The notes beneath the pieces were generated by a model. It was not told the DNA's origin. It made no database searches and saw only the letters and a list, made by a program, of their open reading frames with translations. From DASUXA01 sp036378155 (GTDB lineage: Bacteria > Actinomycetota > Actinomycetes > Mycobacteriales > Micromonosporaceae): a DNA stretch of 64,000 nucleotides. Every line of letters starts with the position of its first letter. Position 1 is the stretch's first letter. Shown one piece after another: positions 1 to 8,412 of the stretch. The DNA lies in NCBI GenBank assembly GCA_036378155.1, contig DASUXA010000032.1:122949-186948 (forward strand). Direction: 5' to 3'. The position numbers and the translations under genes are program-made.

Positions 1-375
1 TCGCTGTTCTGGCGGAACTTCAACACCCGCGGCGCGGTCTGGGGCATCTACGGCGGCTTGGCGGCATCGGTACTGGTCGTGCTGCTCAGCCCGATCTGCT
101 GGGGTGGTGCGAGCAGTTCCCTGCCGGCGGCGAAACTGACCGCCGCGCAGGCGCAGAAGTGCGGGGTACCGGCGACGTCGCGGCAGGTGAACAACCCGAC
201 GGCGCTGTTCAGCTGTACGACGGCGGCGCCGATCCCGTTCCAGAACCCCGGTCTGATCTCGATCCCGATCGGGTTTGTCGTCGCCGCGCTCGGCGCGGCG
301 ACCAGCAAGGAGCGCAACCCGGAGAAGTACGCCGAACTCGAGGTCCGGTCGCTGACCGGCGCGGGCGCGCACTGA
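1..375 (+). CDS. Sodium/solute symporter, cation-acetate type (C-terminal fragment)
   Basis: This is the last 124 codons of a reading frame already open at base 1, so the gene starts before the window. The fragment begins SLFWRNFNTRGAVWGIYGG, has a hydrophobic helix (about residues 18-36), an extracytoplasmic-looking stretch with two cysteines, and a final helix containing NPGLISIPIGF. The pairing of F-N-T-R-G with a late NPG-SIP-GF helix matches the C-terminus of ActP-like cation/acetate symporters of the SSS family. Such proteins import acetate or short organic acids with Na+ across the plasma membrane. Substrate cannot be judged from the tail alone. A 13-bp hairpin lies 81 bp after the stop. 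Confidence 0.72.
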   Translation, partial: SLFWRNFNTRGAVWGIYGGLAASVLVVLLSPICWGGASSSLPAAKLTAAQAQKCGVPATSRQVNNPTALFSCTTAAPIPFQNPGLISIPIGFVVAALGAATSKERNPEKYAELEVRSLTGAGAH

Positions 376-455
376 GGCCGGCGCGCGCTGAGCCCGGCGC
401 GCGCTGAGCCCGGCGGACACCCAGCCCACGCGGGCGGGTGTGTCGCGAGAGGTCT

Positions 456-491
456 ACACGGCTGGTGAGGTACGCACATCACCAGCCGTGT
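456..491. terminator. Hairpin, probable terminator after the symporter gene
   Basis: ACACGGCTGGTGA (456-468) and its exact reverse complement TCACCAGCCGTGT (479-491) flank the 10-base loop GGTACGCACA. No T-run follows, as is common for actinomycete terminators. The same loop sequence TACGCACA recurs inside a hairpin near 44,600. Confidence 0.5.
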
Positions 492-602
492 ACGCCTCGA
501 CAGGTACACCCTTCCCGTCAGCCACGATGTCGCAGTTGTCCGACACCGGCCCCCGCCATGGCACCTCGGCCCGAACAACCGACCACCACTAGGCTGGCGG
601 GC

Positions 603-1580
603 ATGACGGTCGCGCAACGCTACGGAGAAGGTCACCGGATTCTGGTCACGGGTGGTGCCGGGTTCGTCCCCTCGCATCTGGTCGACGCCCTGATCGCTCG
701 CGGATGCAGCGTGGTCGCGCTCGACAACTTCGTCACCGGCGCCAAGGACAACGTGGCGCACCTCGCCGAGCACCCCAGGTTCACGCTCGTCCAAGCGGAC
801 GTGTCGGACGGTCTGCCGACCGGCGAGCCGGCGCTCAGCGAGCGGTTCGACGCGATCATGCACTTCGCATCGCCCGCCAGCCCGACGGATTTCGCCAAGC
901 TGCCGATCGAGATCCTGCGGGTCGGGTCGGTCGCCACCCTGCACCTGCTGGACCGGGCGCTCGCCGACCGGGCGCGGTTCGTGATGGCGTCGACGTCCGA
1001 GGCGTACGGCGACCCGCTGGTCCACCCGCAGCCGGAGAGCTACTGGGGCAACGTCAACCCGATCGGCGTGCGCAGCGTGTACGACGAGGCGAAGCGCTTC
1101 TCCGAGGCGGCGACGATGGCGTACCGGCGGTTCCACGAGCTGGACACCGGCATCGTGCGGATCTTCAACACGTACGGGCCCCGGATGCGCCCCGACGACG
1201 GGCGAGCCATCCCGACCTTCATCGCCCAGGCGCTGCGCGGCGAGCCGATCACGGTACACGGAACCGGACAGCAGACGCGTTCCATCTGCTACGTGGACGA
1301 CCTGGTCAGGGGCATTCTGTTGCTGCTCGACTCGGGCGAGGCGGGACCGGTCAACTGCGGTACCGAGCACGAGATGACCATGCGTGAGCTGGCGGAGACG
1401 ATCGTCCGGCTGACCGGGTCGCGTTCCGAGATCACGTTCGTTCCGCGGGGTGCGGACGACCCGGAGCGGCGACGCCCGGACCTCACCCTGGCGAGGACGA
1501 AACTCGGGTACGAGCCGCAGGTCGCGCCCGAGGACGGCCTGCGCCGCACCATCGAGTACTTCGCCGCCCGGATGCGCTGA
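603..1580 (+). CDS. NAD-dependent sugar epimerase/dehydratase, UDP-glucuronate decarboxylase-like
   Basis: A 325-residue extended short-chain dehydrogenase. The N-terminal Rossmann motif VTGGAGFVPSH (about residues 15-25) binds NAD. The catalytic set is a Ser/Thr-rich strand MASTSEAYGDP and the Y-x-x-x-K pair in SVYDEAKRFSE. The later FNTYGPRMRPDDGRAIPTFI and ICYVDDLVRG segments are typical of UDP-glucuronate decarboxylase (UXS)-like enzymes, which convert UDP-glucuronate to UDP-xylose in the cytoplasm. ATG 603 is chosen because the nucleotide-binding strand starts shortly after it. Further upstream codons would add a low-complexity extension. dTDP-glucose dehydratase and UDP-glucose epimerase relatives are alternatives. 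The gene precedes the LCP series, which may hint at a cell-envelope role, but that is inference. Confidence 0.75.
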   Translation: MTVAQRYGEGHRILVTGGAGFVPSHLVDALIARGCSVVALDNFVTGAKDNVAHLAEHPRFTLVQADVSDGLPTGEPALSERFDAIMHFASPASPTDFAKLPIEILRVGSVATLHLLDRALADRARFVMASTSEAYGDPLVHPQPESYWGNVNPIGVRSVYDEAKRFSEAATMAYRRFHELDTGIVRIFNTYGPRMRPDDGRAIPTFIAQALRGEPITVHGTGQQTRSICYVDDLVRGILLLLDSGEAGPVNCGTEHEMTMRELAETIVRLTGSRSEITFVPRGADDPERRRPDLTLARTKLGYEPQVAPEDGLRRTIEYFAARMR

Positions 1581-1650
1581 CCCTGCGCGTCTGAGTCGCC
1601 ACGCCCTGTTTCAGCCGGGCGAACTCGCAGGCAGTACGTACCCTGGGTGC

Positions 1651-2847
1651 ATGCCAGCGACAACCCCGCCGAGCGGAAGGGCCCGTGTCCCCGGTCAACC
1701 GTCGGCTCCCGCCCGGTCGTCGGGTCGCGCCCGGGTCGGCGCCGCCGTCCCCGACGGCGCCCCCGGCCCAGCCGCCCCTCACGATCCGGGCGGACCGCGT
1801 GGTCCGCTCGGGGGTCCCCCGCCGGGCCAGGCGTACCGCAGCCGCCCCCAACCGCGCTGGGGTCGGATCGCGATGGTCGCCGGCATGGCGCTGCTCATGG
1901 TCGTCCTGCTCGGCGGCTTCGGCGTGTACCTGTACGGGCGCAGCCTCGACGGCAAGATCGGTCGTACCGACCCGTTCGCGCAGATCACCGGCGGTCGACC
2001 GGCGAAGACCGTGGACGGCGCGCTGAACATGCTGCTGCTCGGCAGCGACTCGCGCGACCCGGACAACAAAGCGAAGCCGGGTCAGTGGCGTACCGACACG
2101 ATCATCCTGCTGCACATCCCGGCGAGCCACGACAAGGCGTACCTGATCTCGATCCCGCGCGACCTGTACGTGTACATCCCGAAGAGCCCGACCAACCCGC
2201 AGTTCGGCGACACCCGCGAGAAGATCAACGCGTCGTTCGCCTGGGGCGGTCTGCCGCTCACCGTGGAAACCGTGGAGGGCTTCACCGGGGTACGCATCGA
2301 CCACGTCGCGCTGATCGACTTCGGCGGTTTCCAGCAGGTCGTGGACGCGCTCGGCGGCGTCGACCTGTACGTCGAGCAGGACGTCACCTCGATCCATCCG
2401 CCGCACCGCCACTTCAAGAAGGGCATGAACCACCTCGACGGCGCCGAGGCGCTGGACTACGTCCGGCAGCGGTACCAGTTCCCGGACGGCGACTTCGCCC
2501 GCATGCGTCACCAGCAGCAGTTCCTGAAGGCGGTGATGGACAAGGCGGCGAGCACCGGGACGCTGAGCAACCCGGCGCGGCTGAACGCGTTCCTGCAGGC
2601 GGTCACCAAGGCGATGACGGTGGACAAGGACTTCTCGCTGGTCGACACCGCGATTCAGTTCCACAACCTGCGCAGTTCCGACCTGACGTTCCTGACCAGT
2701 CCGAACCTGGGCGGTCAGAACGTCGACGGGGAGAGCGTGGTGGTCTCGGACAAGACGAGGGCGTCGGCGTTGTTCGACGCGGTCGCGAAGGACAAGGTCG
2801 GCGAGTACCTCGCGCAACATCCACCATCCGCAAAACCGGGCGGGTGA
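1651..2847 (+). CDS. LCP family (LytR-CpsA-Psr) cell-wall glycopolymer ligase, copy 1
   Basis: 398 residues: a proline/arginine-rich cytoplasmic N-terminus (1-70), one membrane helix (MVAGMALLMVVLLGGFGVYLYG, about 75-96) and an extracytoplasmic LCP domain. Visible LCP motifs are NMLLLGSDSRD, RTDTIILLHIP, SIPRDLYVYIP, KINASFAWGG, and the late AEALDYVRQRYQFPDGDFARMRHQQQFLKA. LCP enzymes transfer lipid-linked wall polymers (teichoic acid, arabinogalactan or capsule, depending on species) to peptidoglycan at the outer membrane face. The ATG start at 1651 keeps a short charged N-terminus before the helix. It is the most divergent of the four consecutive LCP genes. Confidence 0.9.
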   Translation: MPATTPPSGRARVPGQPSAPARSSGRARVGAAVPDGAPGPAAPHDPGGPRGPLGGPPPGQAYRSRPQPRWGRIAMVAGMALLMVVLLGGFGVYLYGRSLDGKIGRTDPFAQITGGRPAKTVDGALNMLLLGSDSRDPDNKAKPGQWRTDTIILLHIPASHDKAYLISIPRDLYVYIPKSPTNPQFGDTREKINASFAWGGLPLTVETVEGFTGVRIDHVALIDFGGFQQVVDALGGVDLYVEQDVTSIHPPHRHFKKGMNHLDGAEALDYVRQRYQFPDGDFARMRHQQQFLKAVMDKAASTGTLSNPARLNAFLQAVTKAMTVDKDFSLVDTAIQFHNLRSSDLTFLTSPNLGGQNVDGESVVVSDKTRASALFDAVAKDKVGEYLAQHPPSAKPGG

Positions 2848-2927
2848 TCTTCCCCGGTTACTCCTGATCGGACAATCTTTGTCCGCCGTACCCATCGACG
2901 CCGCAACGTGACGAGGGCACCTTCGCG

Positions 2928-2966
2928 TTTATAAAGTGACGCGTCCCCCCGCCCTCAGGAGAACCG
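2928..2966 (+). promoter_or_regulatory. Upstream element shared by LCP copies 2 and 3
   Basis: TTTATAAAGTGACGCGTCCC (from 2928) followed by CGCCCTCAGGAGAACCG directly before the ATG at 2967. The block aligns almost base for base with 4352-4392 before LCP copy 3. It contains a TATAAA-like -10 candidate and an AGGAGA ribosome binding site. The conserved length suggests a short leader copied with the gene. Confidence 0.45.
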
Positions 2967-4229
2967 ATGCCACCGCGCGGCAGACTGCCGGGTCCGACCA
3001 CGTACGGGCGATCCAGCCAGTCGCCGCCGGGTGTCTACGGTCGCCCCGCGGACCAGGAACCGGGCGTGTACGGGCGACCTCGGCAGGCGGTACCGCCGGA
3101 GCCGGCGCCCCGACGCCGGACCCGGTCGAAGCGGCGCGACCCGTGGTGGGCGCGGCTGCTGGTCGTCATGGGCTCGCTGCTCATGCTGGCGAGCGGTGGA
3201 TCGATCGTCGGTACCAAACTGCTGGTCGCGCAAGCCACGAAGAGCCTGAACACGGTCAACGTCACGTTGCCCGACCAGACCGGCAAGGTGGTCTTCGACG
3301 GGCCGATCAACATCCTGCTCGCCGGTATCGACACCCGGAACAATCCGGGCGAGCTGATCCGGTCCGACACGATCATGCTCGTGCACATCCCGGCGAGCCA
3401 CGACCAGGCGTTCGTCGTCTCCATCCCGCGCGACACGGACGCGGAGATCCCCGCGTACAAGCCGACCGGCTTCGGCGGCGGGCGATACAAGATCAATGCG
3501 GCGTTCGCGTTCGGCAGCCAGAACAAGGGCGGCTGGAGCGGCGGCCTCCAGTTGCTCGCCGAGACGATCAAGCTGAACTACGGGATCGCGTTCCAGGCGG
3601 CCGCCGTCATCGACTTCGACGGTTTCCAAAAGGTCATCCAGGCGCTCGGCGGCGTGCACATGTGTGTCGACGAGAAGGTCACCTCCATCCACATCGGGCT
3701 GGACAGCAGCGGGCATTTCAAGAAGCCGTTCGTGTACGACGGCGGCGCCGGCGCGCCGATTCCGGTGCCCGGCGTGAAGCCGCAGGTCTACCTGCCGGGC
3801 TGCTACGACATGCCGGCGTGGCAGGCGCTCGACTACGCACGGCAGCGGGAGGGTCTGCCGCACGGCGACTACGACCGGCAGCGGCACCAGCAGCAGTTGA
3901 TCAAGGCGATGATCAAGAAGGCGACCAGCGCGGGGGTACTGACCAACCCGGTCAAGCTGAACAAGGTGATCCAGGCGGCGGGCAGCGCGGTCACGGTCAG
4001 CCTCGGCGGGGCGAGCATCCTCGACTGGGCGTTCACGCTCCGCAATGTCGGCGACAACAGCATGGTGATGATCAAGACCAACGGCGGCAAGTTCGACCCT
4101 GTGACGGTTAACGGCGAGAGCAGGGAGAAGTTGTCGCCGGAGAGCCTGCAGCTGTTCGAGGCGGTCAAGGACGACGCCGTCGCCGACTTCATCGTGTCGC
4201 ACCCGGATTGGGTCAGCAAGGATGCCTGA
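2967..4229 (+). CDS. LCP family cell-wall ligase, copy 2
   Basis: 420 residues. The cytoplasmic tail (1-62) carries repeated YGRP/VYG units rich in Pro and Arg, then one membrane helix (about 64-85) and an LCP domain. Motifs: INILLAGIDTRNNPGELIRSD, HIPASHDQAFVVSIPRDTD, KINAAFAFGS, IDFDGFQKVIQALGGVHMCV, ALDYARQREGLPHGDYDRQRHQQQ. Two cysteines (in HMCV and PGCYDMP) may form an extracytoplasmic disulfide seen also in copies 3 and 4. The start is set by AGGAGA seven bases upstream. It is very similar to copy 3, so the pair looks like a duplication. Expected role: attachment of a glycopolymer to peptidoglycan. Confidence 0.92.
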   Translation: MPPRGRLPGPTTYGRSSQSPPGVYGRPADQEPGVYGRPRQAVPPEPAPRRRTRSKRRDPWWARLLVVMGSLLMLASGGSIVGTKLLVAQATKSLNTVNVTLPDQTGKVVFDGPINILLAGIDTRNNPGELIRSDTIMLVHIPASHDQAFVVSIPRDTDAEIPAYKPTGFGGGRYKINAAFAFGSQNKGGWSGGLQLLAETIKLNYGIAFQAAAVIDFDGFQKVIQALGGVHMCVDEKVTSIHIGLDSSGHFKKPFVYDGGAGAPIPVPGVKPQVYLPGCYDMPAWQALDYARQREGLPHGDYDRQRHQQQLIKAMIKKATSAGVLTNPVKLNKVIQAAGSAVTVSLGGASILDWAFTLRNVGDNSMVMIKTNGGKFDPVTVNGESREKLSPESLQLFEAVKDDAVADFIVSHPDWVSKDA

Positions 4230-4351
4230 TCAGCCCCTTGCGGCGTTGACGTTCTGTCAAATTTTCCGAGCTAGCGGGTTGATTCGCCCGATCTTGTCCC
4301 GATTTGGCGGTCGCACTCAGCGAAGTGTGACGTGACTCCGGGCGCGGCTCG

Positions 4352-4392
4352 TCTATAGAGTGTCGCCGTCCCCCCGCCCCCCAGGAGTCCGG
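4352..4392 (+). promoter_or_regulatory. Upstream element shared by LCP copies 2 and 3 (second copy)
   Basis: TCTATAGAGTGTCGCCGTCC from 4352, then a C-rich run and CAGGAGTCCGG before the ATG at 4393. It matches 2928-2966 in order and spacing, including a TATAGA -10 candidate and the AGGAG ribosome binding site. The preceding 120 bases (4230-4351) show no open frame with a good start. Confidence 0.45.
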
Positions 4393-5622
4393 ATGCCATA
4401 CAGCGGGACCGTATCCGGCCCCACGACGTACGGTCGCCCCGACCGACCGCCGTCGCCCGGGGTCTACGGCAGCCCGCGGCAGGCGCCACCCGCGCCACCC
4501 AGCCGCGGTTCGGGTCGTCGCGCCAGAAAGCGGCGCGATCCGCTGTGGGCGAAACTGCTGGTGATCTTCGGCGCGCTGCTGATGATGGCGAGCGGCGGCT
4601 CGATCGTCGGCACCAAGGCACTCGTCGCCCGGTACACCAGCACCATCAACCGGGTCGACGGACTGCCGGACCACCAGGGCAAGGTCGCCTTCGACGGACC
4701 GATCAACATCCTGCTCGTGGGCATCGACACCCGGAACAATCCGGGCGAGCTGATCCGGTCCGACACGATCATGATCGTGCACATTCCGGCCAGTCACGAC
4801 CAGGCGTACCTGGTATCCATCCCGCGCGACACCGACGTGCAGATCCCGGCGTTCCCAACGACCGGATACCAGGGCGGGCGGGAAAAGATCAACGCCGCGT
4901 TCGCCTTCGGCAGCCAGGGCAAGGGCGGCTGGGGCGGGGGTCTGAAGCTGCTCGCCGAAACCATCAAGCAGATGAGCGGCATCTCGTTCGACGCCGCGGC
5001 GATCATCGACTTCGACGGGTTCCGCAAGGTGGTCGAGGCGCTCGGCGGCGTGCACATGTGTATCGACGAGGAGACGACCTCGCTGCACATCGGGATCGAC
5101 CGGAACGGCAAGTACGCGCCGCCGTACCGCACGTCGGACGGGCTGCACTTCACCCGCGTCCCGGGCGTCAAGCCCATGGTGTACAAGCCGGGTTGCCGCG
5201 ACCTCGCGCCGTGGGAGGCGCTGGACTACGTGCGGCAGCGCGAGTTCATCCCGGACGGCGACTACGGTCGGCAGCGCCACCAGCAGCAGTTCATCAAGGC
5301 GATCGCGAAGAAGGCGATGAGCGCCGGGGTGCTGTCCAACCCCGCGAAGCTGGACCGGGTGATCAAGGCGGCGGGCAGCGCGCTGACGGTCGACTTCGGC
5401 GGCGCCGACGTGCTCGACTGGATGTTCACGCTGAAGAACGTGGGCGACAACAGCATGGTCATGATCAAGACCAATGGCGGGCACTACCAGTCGGTGAAGG
5501 TGAACGGGCAGGACCGCGAGACGCTGTCGCCGGAGAGCCAGCAACTGTTCCAGGCGGTACGGGACGACAAGGTTCCCGATTTCATCATTCAGCATCCGGA
5601 CTGGGTCAGTAAGGACAGCTGA
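4393..5622 (+). CDS. LCP family cell-wall ligase, copy 3
   Basis: 409 residues: basic proline-rich cytoplasmic tail (1-50) with a TTYGRPDRPPSPGVYG segment, membrane helix (about 53-76) and LCP domain with NILLVGIDTRNNPGELIRSD, HIPASHDQAYLVSIPRDTDVQIP, KINAAFAFGSQGKGGWGGGLKLLAETIK, IDFDGFRKVVEALGGVHMCID and ALDYVRQREFIPDGDYGRQRHQQQF. A GTG at 4360 is in frame, but the ATG at 4393 has AGGAG at the right distance and is preferred. It closely resembles copy 2 over its whole length including the leader. Function as for the family: transfer of anionic or neutral wall polymers from a lipid carrier. Confidence 0.92.
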   Translation: MPYSGTVSGPTTYGRPDRPPSPGVYGSPRQAPPAPPSRGSGRRARKRRDPLWAKLLVIFGALLMMASGGSIVGTKALVARYTSTINRVDGLPDHQGKVAFDGPINILLVGIDTRNNPGELIRSDTIMIVHIPASHDQAYLVSIPRDTDVQIPAFPTTGYQGGREKINAAFAFGSQGKGGWGGGLKLLAETIKQMSGISFDAAAIIDFDGFRKVVEALGGVHMCIDEETTSLHIGIDRNGKYAPPYRTSDGLHFTRVPGVKPMVYKPGCRDLAPWEALDYVRQREFIPDGDYGRQRHQQQFIKAIAKKAMSAGVLSNPAKLDRVIKAAGSALTVDFGGADVLDWMFTLKNVGDNSMVMIKTNGGHYQSVKVNGQDRETLSPESQQLFQAVRDDKVPDFIIQHPDWVSKDS

Positions 5623-5703
5623 CGCATAACCTGACGAGCCTCGCCGTGGGCTCGCGCCGGATAGATCGCGCTGCGTACAGTCGGATACGACCCGTCCGCC
5701 GCG

Positions 5704-7092
5704 TTGTCTGGAGGCGATACGTCCACCCCGAATCCGACCTCGCCGACCGGGTCCGCGGAGCCGGGGCGCGGCGCAGAAGACCCACCGCCGGGCGAGAGCG
5801 ATCCGCGCGCAGGCGCTGATCGTTCCGCCGCTGGCGACGACGATTCGGTCGCCCGCGACGGCGGGGACGACGATTCGGTCGCCCGCGAGGGCGACGAGGA
5901 CGCGTTCGCCCCCGGAGGCGACAACTCTGCCGGCGACAACTCTGCCGCCGCCGGCGGTGACGGCGACTCTGCCGCCCCACAGGGGGCGGACGACGACTCC
6001 GTCGACGCCGACTCCGATCGCACCGCCGCCGACTCCGCCGACCCGACGGAGCCACCCGCGCCGCGCCGGCGACGCGGCCCGCTGTGGGCGAAACTGCTCG
6101 TCGGGTTCGGGGTCACGATCGTGCTGCTCGCGGGCGGTACCCTGGTCGCCGCGAAGGCGCTCACCCACCGGTACGACCAGGCGGTACACAAGGCGGTCCT
6201 GCTCGACCCCGGCGCCCGCGCGAAGCGCCACGGCGACCAGCAGGCGACGGTCACCGGACCGCTGAACTATCTGCTGCTCGGCTCCGACGCGCGGGTCGAC
6301 AACCCGTCCTTGGGCCAGCGGTCCGACACGATCATCCTGCTGCACATCCCGGCGAGCCTGGACCGGGCGTACCTGATCTCGATCCCGCGCGATCTGCGCG
6401 TCTCGATCCCACCGTTCCCGGACACCGGGTTCGCCGGCAGCACCGAGAAGATCAACGCCGCGTTCGGGTACGGCAGCCGGAACGGCGTCGGTGCCCTGGG
6501 CGGTGTCCGGCTGCTGTCGGCGACCCTGAGTCAGTTGCTCGGCATCCGGTTCGACGGTGCGGTGATCGTCGACTTCGCCGGTTTCCAGAAGGTCGTCGAC
6601 CTGCTGGGCGGGGTGGATCTGTGTGTGGACCACGAGACCCACTCGATCCACACCGGCGCGGTGTACCACGTCGGCTGCCAGTACATGCGGCCCTGGCAGG
6701 CGTTGGACTACGTGCGCCAGCGCAAGGACCAGCCGGACGGCGACTACGACCGGCAGCGCCACGAGCAGCAGTTCCTCAAGGCGATCTTCGAGCGCGCGGT
6801 GGCGCAGGGCGTTGCCGGTAACCCGCTCAAGCTGGATCGGATGATCCAGGCGGTCGGGCAGTCGTTGACGGTCGACACCAACGGCGTACCGCTCGACGAA
6901 CTGGTCTTCTCGCTGCGCAACGTCTCGCCCACCACGCTGGTCGGCGTGAAGGTTCCGTCGCACCCGACGATGATCGGCGACACCAGCTATGTGCTGCCCG
7001 ATGACCAAGCGGACAGCCTTTACCAGGCGATCAGAGACGACACCATGGACACCTGGATCGCGGCGAACGGGGACTGGGTGAATACGATCTGA
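5704..7092 (+). CDS. LCP family cell-wall ligase, copy 4, with long acidic cytoplasmic tail
   Basis: 462 residues. Unlike its neighbours it has a strongly acidic, repetitive cytoplasmic N-terminus (1-118, rich in D, S, G and E) before an RRRRG basic stop and the membrane helix (about 130-152). The LCP domain has NYLLLGSDARVDN, HIPASLDRAYLISIPRDLRVSIP, KINAAFGYGS, IVDFAGFQKVVDLLGGVDLCVD and ALDYVRQRKDQPDGDYDRQRHEQQF. No ATG or GTG occurs in frame ahead of the membrane helix. A TTG at 5704 is the only usable start, and GGAGG at 5710-5714 lies just inside the frame, so the start is uncertain. The DDDSVARDGG unit is duplicated in tandem at 5836 and 5866. Confidence 0.88.
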   Translation: MSGGDTSTPNPTSPTGSAEPGRGAEDPPPGESDPRAGADRSAAGDDDSVARDGGDDDSVAREGDEDAFAPGGDNSAGDNSAAAGGDGDSAAPQGADDDSVDADSDRTAADSADPTEPPAPRRRRGPLWAKLLVGFGVTIVLLAGGTLVAAKALTHRYDQAVHKAVLLDPGARAKRHGDQQATVTGPLNYLLLGSDARVDNPSLGQRSDTIILLHIPASLDRAYLISIPRDLRVSIPPFPDTGFAGSTEKINAAFGYGSRNGVGALGGVRLLSATLSQLLGIRFDGAVIVDFAGFQKVVDLLGGVDLCVDHETHSIHTGAVYHVGCQYMRPWQALDYVRQRKDQPDGDYDRQRHEQQFLKAIFERAVAQGVAGNPLKLDRMIQAVGQSLTVDTNGVPLDELVFSLRNVSPTTLVGVKVPSHPTMIGDTSYVLPDDQADSLYQAIRDDTMDTWIAANGDWVNTI

Positions 7093-7095
7093 GGT

Positions 7096-7434
7096 GTGTT
7101 CGGTCGTCAAGCTCTCCCCTCGGTCCGAAGTGCCGACGTTTCCGCCGATGCCTTTCTGCTCGACGTCCGCGAGGAGGACGAGTTCCGAGCCGGCCACGCG
7201 CCGGGCGCGGTGCATGTGCCGATGATGCAGGTACCGGGTCGGTTGGACGAGATACCGACGGACCGGGACGTGGTGGTCGCCTGCCGGGTTGGCGGGCGTT
7301 CCGCGCAGGTCGTGGCGTACCTGCGCGCACAGGGCCGGGACAACGTGCGGAACCTGACCGACGGGATGCTCGGCTGGGCGGCGTCCGGGCGACCGTTGAT
7401 CACCGAGGACGGCAGTGCCCCCGGAATCCTCTGA
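7096..7434 (+). CDS. Rhodanese-like domain protein
   Basis: 112 residues forming a single rhodanese domain. The aspartate motif DVREEDEF, the G-H-A-P-G-A (HAPGAVHVP) motif and the active-site loop CRVGGRS with its cysteine (about residue 67) are all present. Single-domain rhodaneses move sulfane sulfur or act as redox-linked sulfur carriers in the cytoplasm. The substrate here is unknown. A GTG start at 7096 follows the LCP stop by three bases, so co-transcription with it is likely. The 3' end overlaps the next gene by 20 bases. Confidence 0.85.
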   Translation: MFGRQALPSVRSADVSADAFLLDVREEDEFRAGHAPGAVHVPMMQVPGRLDEIPTDRDVVVACRVGGRSAQVVAYLRAQGRDNVRNLTDGMLGWAASGRPLITEDGSAPGIL

Positions 7435-8257
7435 CCGGTCGACCGGGCCCGCGGTCTTCGCCCACCGCGGCTCGTCGGCGGCGTTTCCCGAGCACACCCT
7501 CGCGGCGTACCTGCGCGCCCTCGACGAGGGAGCGGACGGTCTCGAATGTGACGTGCGCCTCACCAGTGACGGTCACCTCGTCTGCGTCCACGATCGCCGG
7601 CTCGACCGCACCAGCAACGGTCGCGGACTGGTCAGCGAACTGACCTTGGCGGAACTCGACGAACTCGACTTCGGCTCGTGGCACCCGGCGTTTCCCGATA
7701 CCGCCGACGAACTGATCCTGGAACGCACTGGTCCGAACGGCGATCCGCGTTCGCACACCCGGATCCTGACGCTCGAGCGCCTGCTGACCGCGGCGATCGA
7801 CGCCGACCGTCCGCTGCGGCTGTTGATCGAGACGAAGCATCCGACCCGGTTCGGCGGCGAGGTCGAGGCGCGGGTGGCGGCGATGCTCCGGCAGTACGGG
7901 CTGGACGAACCGAATCCGCGATCCCAGGTGACGGTGGCGGTGATGTCGTTCTCGCCGTGGGCGGTACGCCGGATGCGCGAGATCGCGCCGGCGGTACCGA
8001 CCGTCCTGCTCCTGGAATTCCTGCCGCCGGGGATGATCCGTGACGGTCGGTTGCCGTTCGGCGCCCGGATCGCCGGGCCGGGCGTCCGGGTCGTACGGTC
8101 CCAGCCGGACCTCGTCAAGCGCCTGCATGACCAGGGCAATCAGGTGTACGTGTGGACCGTCAACGACCCCCGCGACATCGATCTGATGATCGAGTTGGGG
8201 GTCGACGGCATCATCTCGGACCGCCCCCGGCTCGTCCTGGACCGGCTCGGGCGTTGA
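7415..8257 (+). CDS. Glycerophosphodiester phosphodiesterase
   Basis: 280 residues with the GDPD TIM-barrel motifs. AHRGSSAAFPEHTLAAY (about residues 16-32) carries the catalytic His-Arg and the metal-binding Glu. GLECDVRLTSDGHLVCVHD follows with Glu-Asp and the second His. WTVNDPRDIDLMIELGVDGIISDRP closes the domain. The enzyme hydrolyses deacylated phospholipids to glycerol 3-phosphate and an alcohol. No signal peptide is visible, so it is probably cytosolic. The GTG start at 7415 overlaps the rhodanese gene. About 155 bases of GC-rich repetitive DNA (GGCTCG and GTCGA units) separate it from the next gene. Confidence 0.9.
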   Translation: MPPESSDRSTGPAVFAHRGSSAAFPEHTLAAYLRALDEGADGLECDVRLTSDGHLVCVHDRRLDRTSNGRGLVSELTLAELDELDFGSWHPAFPDTADELILERTGPNGDPRSHTRILTLERLLTAAIDADRPLRLLIETKHPTRFGGEVEARVAAMLRQYGLDEPNPRSQVTVAVMSFSPWAVRRMREIAPAVPTVLLLEFLPPGMIRDGRLPFGARIAGPGVRVVRSQPDLVKRLHDQGNQVYVWTVNDPRDIDLMIELGVDGIISDRPRLVLDRLGR

Positions 8258-8412
8258 CGCGCCGGCTCGCGCGTCGACTGGCTCCGCGTCGAGCGGCTCG
8301 GGCATCGACCGCGCCGGCTCGCGGGTCGAGGGGCGCCGGTCCGACCCGTGGCGTCCACCGGCGCCCGAGGTCGGCACGTGCGTGATCGCGTCGTGTCCGG
8401 CACACTCAGTGG

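Noticed and set aside
4213..7563. A very long open frame antisense to LCP copies 3 and 4
   Set aside because: It is a shadow of GC-rich codon structure: Arg/Val/Asp-rich sequence with no domain and no ribosome site, fully overlapped by clear LCP genes.
8258..8412. Possible small gene in the gap before the histidine kinase
   Set aside because: Only low-complexity GGCTCG/GTCGA repeats, with no start supported by a ribosome site.
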